DNA of 49,883 bases from assembly GCA_944384265.1 (NCBI GenBank), contig CALWSR010000024.1, forward strand, positions 1 to 49,883. Reading direction: 5' to 3'. The notes under the pieces were generated by a model. That model made no database searches. It was not told the origin of the DNA and saw only the letters and a list, made by a program, of their open reading frames with translations. The DNA comes from an uncultured Clostridia bacterium. GTDB taxonomy: Bacteria > Bacillota > Clostridia > Lachnospirales > Anaerotignaceae. The first letter of the stretch is position 1, and every line of letters begins with the position of its first letter. Positions 43,692-49,883 of this stretch are shown piece by piece. A program made the position numbers and the translations under genes.

Positions 43692-44927
43692 TTAGAATAT
43701 AACAATATTATGGAAGCCTTTTTTGCCTTTTTGTATCAAAAGCTGATTGTCGGTAAAATCTGCAATGGTTACTTTATGCTCAATAGACTCTATTTTTTTG
43801 TCGGCAGCTTTGATTCCTCCCTGCTGTACCAAGCGGCGGGCTTCTGATTTTGATGGTACAATGCCCGCTGTGGTAAGCAGTGTCAAAATATCCATACCTT
43901 CCACAAATTCAGCAGCTGCCATTTCAGTAGTAGGCACAGAGCCGCCGGCAGTACCCTTGCCAAAGAGGGATTTTGCCGCTTCTTGCGCTTTGCGGGCTTC
44001 CTCTTCATTGTGAACAATTTTGGTTAGTTCAAATGCAAGTATTTCTTTGGCCTGATTGATTTGACTGCCTTCCAATGCAGAAAGACGGCGTACCTCCTCC
44101 ATAGGCAAAAATGTCAAAAGAGAAAGGCATTTTGCCACATCTTTGTCGCCGATATTTCTCCAGTATTGATAAAATTCGTAAGGGGAGGTTTTGGCAGGGT
44201 CCAGCCAAACAGCACCGTTTTCTGTTTTGCCCATTTTTTTGCCTTCACTGTTTGTAAGCAATGAAAATGTCATACCATAGGCAGGCTTGGACTCTCTGCG
44301 GCGGATTAAATCCACGCCGGCAATGATGTTTGACCACTGGTCATTTCCTCCCAGCTGTAAAACACAGCCGTATCTTTTATTTAATTCCAAAAAGTCATAT
44401 GCCTGCATAATCATATAATTAAATTCCAAAAAAGAAAGGCCCTTTTCCATACGTGTTTTAAAGCATTCTGCCGTAAGCATTCTGTTGACAGAAAAGCTGA
44501 CGCCGATTTCACGCAAAAATTCAATATAGTTTAAATTTCTGAGCCAATCTGCGTTGTTTACAATGATGGCTTTCTCCTCATCAAAATCGATGAAATGGGA
44601 AAGCTGTTTTTTAAAGCAGCTGACATTGTGGTCAATTTCCTCTATGCTCATCATACGGCGCATATCCGATTTTCCTGTGGGGTCGCCAATCATACCAGTA
44701 CCGCCGCCCATAAGACAGATGGGTCTGTGGCCGCATCTTTGCATATGTGCCATAGCCATGACAGTCAAAAAATGACCTACATGAAGACTGTCTGCTGTGG
44801 GGTCAAAGCCGATATAAAATGTGATAGGGTTTCCGGAAGAAAATAACTGACGAATTTCTTCTTCATGGGTCATTTGTTCTATAAATCCTCTTTCTTTTAA
44901 AACATCATAAGCATTTGTCTTTTCCAT
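43692..44927 (-). CDS. tyrS: Tyrosyl-tRNA synthetase
   Basis: A 411-residue class Ic synthetase. AAAGGAAG precedes ATG 44927 by 10 nt. The HIGH-type motif is [14 protein letters not shown] (residues about 41-54), the KMSKS-type loop reads [13 protein letters not shown], and the tyrosine-binding region [31 protein letters not shown] is intact. Residues 345-411 are the S4 RNA-binding domain ([16 protein letters not shown]). It is controlled by the T-box leader at 45119-45420. Length and all motifs are normal. Confidence 0.97.
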   Translation of the reverse strand: MEKTNAYDVLKERGFIEQMTHEEEIRQLFSSGNPITFYIGFDPTADSLHVGHFLTVMAMAHMQRCGHRPICLMGGGTGMIGDPTGKSDMRRMMSIEEIDHNVSCFKKQLSHFIDFDEEKAIIVNNADWLRNLNYIEFLREIGVSFSVNRMLTAECFKTRMEKGLSFLEFNYMIMQAYDFLELNKRYGCVLQLGGNDQWSNIIAGVDLIRRRESKPAYGMTFSLLTNSEGKKMGKTENGAVWLDPAKTSPYEFYQYWRNIGDKDVAKCLSLLTFLPMEEVRRLSALEGSQINQAKEILAFELTKIVHNEEEARKAQEAAKSLFGKGTAGGSVPTTEMAAAEFVEGMDILTLLTTAGIVPSKSEARRLVQQGGIKAADKKIESIEHKVTIADFTDNQLLIQKGKKGFHNIVIF

Positions 44928-45118
44928 AAATGTTTAACTTCCTTTCTTTTGTTTAGTAAATTTTTTTGCCATATTATACTCATTTGCGCAAAATATTTTG
45001 CAGCTGCCGGCAAATACAGTCTTTGTTTGAAAATGGTACAGCCATTGGTATACTTATTTTGTGAAAACAAAAATCAATAAGCAAAAAATGCCATGAAACA
45101 GACTGAATGGGCGGAAAT
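44928..45118 (-). other. Segment between T-box terminator and tyrS
   Basis: About 190 bases of transcribed leader between the T-box terminator and the tyrS ribosome binding site, without further recognisable structure. Confidence 0.5.
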
Positions 45119-45420
45119 AAAAAAGGGCTTTCTGTCCGAAAGGACGAGAAAACCCGTGGTACCACCTTATTTTACATCAATAAAAGATGCCTTTTGACCA
45201 ATATAACGGTTGGCGGCCGTTCTGCCTTCGTTTATAAAATCTGTATTGTGACAGGGCAGTTTTGAAAGCCCCCTATAACAATATAGATGGAAAATACCAT
45301 TTTGATTAAAAACTCTTGCAGAAAGCTCATGAGTCGTAATTTACAAATACTGTACTGCAATCTTTTCAGCTGCCAGACTGCTCTCTGAGGCTGTAACCAG
45401 CTTTGCCCATATCTCAATCA
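45119..45420 (-). promoter_or_regulatory. T-box riboswitch leader of tyrS
   Basis: The T-box sequence AAGGTGGTACCACGGG lies at about 45151-45166 on the minus strand, followed by the terminator GGGTTTTCTCGTCC-TTTC-GGACAGAAAGCCC and TTTTTT ending at 45119. Uncharged tRNA-Tyr would pair with the TGGTA part (acceptor end ACCA) and favour the antiterminator. The upstream part, 45200-45420, contains the stem I region; the specifier codon (UAC or UAU expected) could not be fixed with certainty by eye. Confidence 0.9.
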
Positions 45421-45444
45421 TTGCAATTTTCATATTTTTTTCAA

Positions 45445-45473
45445 ATGGTATCATAGGATTTTTAGAAAGTCAA
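45445..45473 (-). promoter_or_regulatory. Promoter of the T-box-tyrS transcript
   Basis: Minus strand: TTGACT (45473-45468), 17-nt spacer, and an extended -10 TGATACCAT whose hexamer TACCAT is at 45450-45445. Confidence 0.55.
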
Positions 45474-45740
45474 TAAAAAATAATAATTTTTTTAAACAAA
45501 AAAACAAATTTTTTTGTAGAATTTTTAAAAAATATGTTATATAATGAATATAAAAAAAGAAATCTGTTAATTAAACATGAAAATATAAAAATGATGTTTG
45601 AAAATACAGTGAAAAAAAGTGTGTTTAAAGCAATGAAAGAATTTGGAAAAACAATGGGGACAACTCATCATTGTGTTTTCAAAAGTAGTTTTTATATTTA
45701 TACATGATAACAGACTTCAAAAATTTGAAAGGGGATTTTT
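45474..45740. other. Spacer upstream of the lipoprotein gene
   Basis: A divergent spacer with very A/T-rich sequence and a possible -10 TATAAT at about 45539-45545 for the plus-strand lipoprotein gene; no correctly spaced -35 was found. Confidence 0.35.
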
Positions 45741-46283
45741 ATGAGAAAAATTTTAGTATGGATTACTGCTGTAATGATGGTATTTGGTATGGCAGCCTGC
45801 AGCAGCAGCGGTGGTGGAGAGGATAACACAGCAGAGGCAGCTGTAATAGGACTTTTAGATGCACTGAAGGCGGGAGACCAAGAAAAAGTAAATCAATATG
45901 TTTCACCTGAGGACCTTCTTTATGCAGAAACCATTGCTACTGATGAAGAAACAGAAATGACAAAGATAGTATTGGGAAATATGACCTATGAAGTGGTATC
46001 CTCCTCAGAAAGCGAAACAGAAGCTGTTGTAAAGGTAGATATTACAACGGTAGATATGGCTATTGTAATGCAGGAATATATGCAAAAAGCATTGACAGCA
46101 GCTGCAGATACCACAACAGAAGAAGCAATGCAAATGCTGCAAGAAACCATTGATGAAAACAAAGATACAACAGTTTCTTCTTCTGTGGAGGTTAATGTGG
46201 TAAAAATGGATGATGGCTGGAAAGTAGAAACAGATGAGGCTTTATATTCAGCCGTTACAGGCGGTTTGTCTGATATGGGCTAA
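45741..46283 (+). CDS. Small lipoprotein with a DUF4878/NTF2-like domain
   Basis: A 180-residue surface lipoprotein. AAAGGGG precedes ATG 45741. Residues 1-20 are the signal (MRKILVWITAVMMVFGMAAC) with lipobox GMAAC and a Ser/Gly linker after the Cys. The mature part begins AEAAVIGLLDALKAGDQEKVNQYVSPEDLLY, the helix-turn typical of DUF4878/DUF5105-type domains, and continues with alternating strands (MTYEVVSSSESETEAVVKVDITTVDM, VNVVKMDDGWKVETDEALYSAV). Related lipoproteins are envelope-associated and of unknown function. It has its own terminator at 46322. Confidence 0.8.
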   Translation: MRKILVWITAVMMVFGMAACSSSGGGEDNTAEAAVIGLLDALKAGDQEKVNQYVSPEDLLYAETIATDEETEMTKIVLGNMTYEVVSSSESETEAVVKVDITTVDMAIVMQEYMQKALTAAADTTTEEAMQMLQETIDENKDTTVSSSVEVNVVKMDDGWKVETDEALYSAVTGGLSDMG

Positions 46284-46321
46284 TATCTGCATTTTTTCAT
46301 ATTTTTTTAGCTAATCATATT

Positions 46322-46353
46322 AAAGAGCTTTTTATCCTAAAAGCTCTTTTTTT
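46322..46353 (+). terminator. Intrinsic terminator of the lipoprotein gene
   Basis: Arms AAAGAGCTTTT and AAAAGCTCTTT around TATCCT, then TTTT. Starts 38 bases after the stop codon. Confidence 0.85.
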
Positions 46354-46861
46354 GTATCAATAAAATCGGGCATAGACTGGGTAGCTTAAAAAGGGCTTTG
46401 ATAGCGAGGCGAAAGTAAAGCTGCCTTTTGCTATCATAAAATTGAGGTCTGCCAACTGGGAAAATAGAGTAAAAAGAGGCCCGTATATGGATATGGTTTA
46501 TGGCATACAAAGTGAAATGGAAAATATAGTATTGCATTTACAGCACTAATATAAAAAGCGTTTTACAATATTTTGGACACTGGCAAAAGCTGTATGGATG
46601 GCAAAAATAAATATGATAAAGGCAGAGGGATACCCATGTTATATGCATATGCCAATTTAAAATAAAGTATATCAAGTTTTATGGGGGATTTGAAGAAAAA
46701 GAGCAGTGTTATGAACCATTTTGTGAACTAATATTGGAATATGAAAGCAAAGTATTTTGATGCAAAGTGTAAATACAGCAGAGAAGAATAGAAAAGGAAT
46801 GGATACCATACTAATGGAGAGAAACAGCTAATACCAGAAAGCCATAAGTCAGTACAAACAG
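46354..46861. other. Gene-free spacer
   Basis: No intact gene. Plus-strand fragments such as MDMVYGIQSEMENIVLHLQH and, further on, YQKAISQYKQLTDWFICLQ are somewhat protein-like but separated by stops and shifts, possibly relics. Confidence 0.4.
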
Positions 46862-46942
46862 TTGACAGACTGGTTTATATGTTTACAAATAGATTATGAG
46901 CGTAGGAACAGCCATCCACTGCCAGGCGGATGGCTGTTTTTT
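46862..46942 (+). ncRNA. Promoter-like site followed at once by a strong terminator; candidate tiny RNA
   Basis: TTGACA at 46862-46867 with a weak -10 (TACAAA, 16-nt spacing) would start a transcript near 46895. A hairpin with 10-base perfect arms, ACAGCCATCC (46908-46917) and GGATGGCTGT (46928-46937), then TTTTTT, ends it at about 46942. No plus-strand gene ends here and the lipoprotein already has its own terminator. It may equally be the leftover terminator of a lost gene. On the minus strand the same hairpin follows pepT but lacks a U-run. Confidence 0.3.
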
Positions 46943-46966
46943 CACAAAATTTTTTTAAAACGGTCA

Positions 46967-48196
46967 TTATGGGGCAGTGGAAAAAGCGGAAACAATATTT
47001 TTGCAAATGGATACAATCAATTCTGTTGCTTTTTCCATGGAAGAAACAGGAATATATTCATAAGGGCCATGAAAATTGTGTCCGCCTGCAAAAAGATTGG
47101 GGCAGGGAAGTCCCATAAAGGAAAGTCTGGCTCCGTCTGTACCTCCACGAATGGGCTGTATGATGGGTGTGATGCCGCATTGAAGCATGGCATTTTTAGC
47201 AATGTCTATAATATATTGCTTATCTTCAAATTGAGAAAGCATATTTTCATATTCATCATAAATGGTAAGGGAAATTCGATTTTCATATTGCTCATTTTTT
47301 TGGACAATTAAATTTTCTATCCAGTTTTTACGATTTTCAAAAGCAGTTTTATCAAAATCCCTTATAATATAAGAAAGCGTTGCCTCACTGACAGAGCTTT
47401 TGCAGGAGCAAAGATGAAAAAATCCTTCATAGCCTTCTGTATGAGCAGGGGTTTGCAAGGGCGGAAATGCAGATATGATTTCTGCGGCAATCAGTCCGGC
47501 ATTGACCATGGCGTTTTTGGCAGTACCTGGGTGAACGCTTTTGCCTTTTATGACAATGTTAGCTCTGGCAGCGTTAAAATTTTCATATTCCAGCTCGCCT
47601 ATTTTTCCTCCGTCTATGGTGTAAGCAAAATCTGCGCCAAATGCAGAAACATTGAACAAATTCGCACCTTTGCCGATTTCTTCATCAGGAGTGAAAGCAA
47701 TTTTAATGTTTCCATGAGGAATTTCATTGTGGGTGATGAGATACTCCATGGCAGTCAGTATTTCAGCAATGCCTGCTTTGTCATCAGCTCCTAAAAGTGT
47801 TGTGCCGTCGGAGGTGATAAGCGTTTCTCCTTTATAATGGAGCAAAGAAGGAAATTCTTTTGGGGAAAGTGTGATACCCTTCAAAGAAATTTCATTTCCG
47901 TCATAGTGTTCTATCATTTGAGGGCAAACATCCTTGCCAAAGGCGTCAGGGCTGGTGTCCATATGAGCAATAAAGCCTACTGTGGGCAAGGATTTTGAGG
48001 TGTTGGAAGGCAGCAATGCCATAACATAGCCATTTTGGTCAACAGAAACGTTTTGAAGTCCTATTTGTTTACATTCCTGTGCCAAAAAAAGAGCAAAATC
48101 CATTTGCTGGGGTGTACTGGGGCAGCAGGAAGCAGTTTCATCTGATGTGGTATGGTGTTTTACATATTCTAAAAATCTGTCTGCAACCGTTCTCAA
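46967..48196 (-). CDS. pepT: Peptidase T (tripeptide aminopeptidase)
   Basis: A 409-residue M20B zinc aminopeptidase cleaving the N-terminal residue of tripeptides in the cytoplasm. The start is TTG at 48196, since AAGGAG lies 8 nt upstream and no ATG or GTG fits; the ATG in between reads straight into a stop. Metal and catalytic motifs: GFIAHMDTSPD (His and Asp), TTLLGADDKAGIAEIL (bridging Asp), AFTPDEEIGKGA (catalytic Glu pair), AYTIDGGKIGELEYENF and the C-terminal GGTDGARLSFMGLPCPNLFAGGHNFHGPYE with the last metal His. Length and order match PepT. It probably works with the peptide-type transporter components of the genome. Confidence 0.95.
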   Translation of the reverse strand: MRTVADRFLEYVKHHTTSDETASCCPSTPQQMDFALFLAQECKQIGLQNVSVDQNGYVMALLPSNTSKSLPTVGFIAHMDTSPDAFGKDVCPQMIEHYDGNEISLKGITLSPKEFPSLLHYKGETLITSDGTTLLGADDKAGIAEILTAMEYLITHNEIPHGNIKIAFTPDEEIGKGANLFNVSAFGADFAYTIDGGKIGELEYENFNAARANIVIKGKSVHPGTAKNAMVNAGLIAAEIISAFPPLQTPAHTEGYEGFFHLCSCKSSVSEATLSYIIRDFDKTAFENRKNWIENLIVQKNEQYENRISLTIYDEYENMLSQFEDKQYIIDIAKNAMLQCGITPIIQPIRGGTDGARLSFMGLPCPNLFAGGHNFHGPYEYIPVSSMEKATELIVSICKNIVSAFSTAP

Positions 48197-48290
48197 AAAA
48201 TCATCTCCTTAAAAATTTTATAATTTTAATTTATATTTTATCACGATTGCCTGTTTTTAGCCATAACAGATAAAAAAACAAAATAAAAAA

Positions 48291-49312
48291 TGTAGGTTTG
48301 GCAAAGCTTTGTCACACTGACCATAAATATTACTAAAATACCTCATGGTGTGCTTTTCATTCCGGCAGCCCCATAGAAAGGCTGTTATAATGCCTGTGGT
48401 TATAGGCCTTCAGCTGATTGGCAAAGTCCTTAAAAAAATAAAACAGGTGGGTCGTATAAAACTGCTCGTTGTCATTCCTGTGGCTGCGTTTTATTTTGCC
48501 TTGGGGTAAAGGAAGGGAATCAGATTGTGACAGATGCCTTGCTCGTCCAAAACCCTTTGAAACAGGATGGGGCTCTTTTTTCCTGAGGTTGTGAACCGTT
48601 TGGTAAGCTCGCTGCCGTTGTCTGTCCGAACACATTCCACAGGCATAGGAAAAGGGGTCAAGAAATGCCGGAGAAAAACAGCAGAGGAGCGGGGGCTGTG
48701 CTTCTCAAAGACCTTCACATACTGCCGGAGGAAGGCGGTATACTGACAGAATTTCTGTTCTTTGGCATTGCTTACAAGGCAGTAAGCTTCACAGCAATCT
48801 GTATCCGCTGCCGGGGATAGGCCGTCTGTTCATAAGGCTTGGAGTTGGGAGGCTTTGTGGGAGTCATTCCCTGTTTTTTGAGGAAAGGGTATCCTCTGGG
48901 AATGGGAAGGGGTATAACCACTCTGGCGGAGTTTGCCTCAAAGGATGCTGGCGTTAGGATTGCGTCTGCCCATATCCCGTATCAGTTTGCTCTCTTGCGG
49001 TGTATGCGGATTGGGGTGGAAATGAGGGCATCTGGATTTGTCTCGCAAGGAATTTCGAAAGCTGTTATAGCAGCATTTCTAAGGGTAAATGTACTGGCGA
49101 TTGGTTTTGTATTTGAGGGCAGCCTTGGTAATACCAAATTTTTTAGTGTATTGAATGAAGGATAGAACATATCTCATAGCTTGTGTTATATTAGCCATGG
49201 AGAAATATATCTTTTCTTGTTTGTTTTTTGTGTGGCAACTAAAAATATAACACAGAAAAGGTATTTCCGTTTTTTTATGATTTTGTTGTAACATATGTAT
49301 TGTAAGCTTACA
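48291..49312 (-). mobile_element. Degraded IS element, DDE transposase, copy 2
   Basis: About 1.02 kb, inverted relative to the copy at 39410-40434, with ends TGTAGGTTTG (48291) and CTTACA (49307-49312). The transposase starts at 49198 (MANITQAMRYVLSFIQYTKK) and is broken by several frameshifts and stops. Pieces found: NRQYIY, RDKSRCPHFHPNPHTPQESK, LIRDMGRRNPNASIL, YPRQRIQIAVKL where the first catalytic Asp is replaced by Ala, VKVFEKHSPRSSAVFL, VRTDNGSELTKRF and HRNDNEQFYTTHLFYFFKDF. The breaks are not the same as in copy 1, so the two decayed independently. Inactive. Confidence 0.85.
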
Positions 49313-49340
49313 AATAAATAAAATAAAAATAAAAAAAGTG

Positions 49341-49369
49341 TTGACAAAAAAATAAAAATAATGTATATT
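49341..49369 (+). promoter_or_regulatory. Promoter 1 upstream of the tRNA-Ser genes
   Basis: TTGACA (49341-49346), 17-nt spacer, TATATT (49364-49369). It is followed at 49374-49393 by a perfect 8-base hairpin, AAGCTGTT-GGAA-AACAGCTT. Confidence 0.6.
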
Positions 49370-49424
49370 AGTCAAGCTGTTGGAAAACAGCTTTGAAAAT
49401 AAAAAATAAAGTATAAAAAAATTG

Positions 49425-49453
49425 TTGACAAATGAAAAAAAATAGAGTATGAT
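49425..49453 (+). promoter_or_regulatory. Promoter 2 upstream of the tRNA-Ser genes
   Basis: TTGACA (49425-49430), 17-nt spacer, TATGAT (49448-49453), 44 bases before the first tRNA. Confidence 0.75.
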
Positions 49454-49496
49454 ATAGAAGTTCACTATGAATAAGCAAGTGAATATACAAAGATAA

Positions 49497-49585
49497 GGAG
49501 AGGTGTCCGAGTGGTTTAAGGAGCTGGTCTTGAAAACCAGTGACTCCGCAAGGGGCCGTGGGTTCGAATCCCACCCTCTCCGCCA
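49497..49585 (+). tRNA. tRNA-Ser(UGA)
   Basis: An 89-base class II tRNA. Acceptor GGAGAGG pairs with CCTCTCC; the anticodon stem-loop is CTGGT-CTTGAAA-ACCAG with anticodon TGA (49531-49533); a long variable arm (TGACTCCGCAAGGGGCC), TTCGAATC T-loop and encoded CCA (49583-49585) are present. Confidence 0.97.
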
Positions 49586-49603
49586 ATTCGACAGAAAGCA
49601 TTT

Positions 49604-49695
49604 GGAGAAGTACCCAAGTGGTTGAAGGGGCTCGCCTGGAAAGCGGGTAGGTCGTTAATAGCGGCGCGTGGGTTCAAATCCCACCTTCTCCGCCA
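49604..49695 (+). tRNA. tRNA-Ser(GGA)
   Basis: A 92-base class II tRNA 18 bases after the first. Acceptor GGAGAAG/CTTCTCC; anticodon loop CTGGAAA between CTCGC and GCGGG gives GGA; long variable arm, TTCAAATC T-loop and encoded CCA (49693-49695). Confidence 0.97.
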
Positions 49696-49760
49696 AAAAA
49701 AGCACTAAAAAAGTAAAAAATCGTGACTATAAAAAGTTACAAAAAAAAGTAAAAAAGTGC

Positions 49761-49789
49761 TTGACAAACAAAAAATGAGATGATATAAT
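49761..49789 (+). promoter_or_regulatory. Promoter of the following rRNA operon
   Basis: Consensus TTGACA (49761-49766) and TATAAT (49784-49789) with an exact 17-nt spacer. Confidence 0.9.
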
Positions 49790-49796
49790 ACATCTC

Positions 49797-49883
49797 GATG
49801 ACTTCGAAAAAGAAGTCGAAAAAAGTATGGATCTTTGAAAACTGAACAGTTGATGAAAACACACAACCCAAGTCTATTCAAAA
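49797..49883 (+). promoter_or_regulatory. rRNA operon leader with boxA-like site
   Basis: After a small hairpin (GACTTC/GAAGTC, 49800-49817) comes ATCTTTGAAAACTGAACAG (from 49831), the boxA-type antitermination sequence that in Firmicutes precedes 16S rRNA. The 16S gene itself is expected just past the window edge. Confidence 0.8.

Noticed and set aside
46892..46945. The hairpin after pepT as pepT's own terminator
   Set aside because: On the minus strand no U-run follows the hairpin; the U-run is on the plus strand.

Overview
The window looks like a chromosomal segment of a low-GC, spore-forming-type Clostridia (Lachnospiraceae-like Bacillota). The base composition is AT-rich, ribosome binding sites are strong AGGAGG types, starts are occasionally TTG or GTG, PolA has lost the proofreading residues, tyrS has a T-box leader, and there are a SpoVB-like flippase, a SigV/RsiV-type pair and clostridial IS remnants. 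No species can be named from sequence alone.

Layout. 1-8.4 kb: scattered single genes (stalk-domain secreted protein, DJ-1/PfpI protein, purine nucleoside phosphorylase, family-2 glycosyltransferase, secreted coiled-coil protein, orphan NMT1-type binding protein) separated by unusually long A-rich spacers that hold dispersed repeats and at least one decayed gene. 8.7-15.4 kb: polA-coaE-lytic transglycosylase, then a peptide-type binding lipoprotein with a GalT-like gene. 15.9-22.4 kb: SpoVB-like flippase, NhaC antiporter, and an amino-acid permease under a tandem glycine riboswitch with a clear terminator. 23.1-32.2 kb: a ten-gene cation/proton antiporter operon in the subunit order of the MBH/Mrp antiporter module, with four NuoL/M/N-type subunits and no hydrogenase or dehydrogenase subunits. 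34.7-39.1 kb: nickel-pincer-nucleotide cofactor genes larC-larE-larB, downstream of a DUF362 ferredoxin-like protein, without larA. 41-43 kb: an ECF sigma factor and its RsiV-like anti-sigma, whose extracellular domain is duplicated in tandem. 43.7-48.2 kb: T-box-tyrS, a lipoprotein and peptidase T. Two broken copies of one DDE-transposase IS (39.4-40.4 and 48.3-49.3 kb, opposite orientation) flank the sigma/tyrS/pepT block. The right end holds two serine tRNAs and the promoter and leader of what is probably an rRNA operon just beyond the window.

Themes. Sodium/proton handling is prominent (NhaC plus the expanded Mrp-like complex), as are amino-acid and peptide use (glycine-controlled permease, oligopeptide-type binding protein, peptidase T), cell-envelope surveillance (sigma/RsiV, lytic transglycosylase, flippase) and Ni-cofactor synthesis. 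The features most worth follow-up are the four-antiporter Mrp-like operon, the duplicated RsiV sensor, the lar locus with its long His-rich LarC insert, the families of short dispersed intergenic repeats, and a promoter-terminator pair after pepT that could encode a very small RNA.
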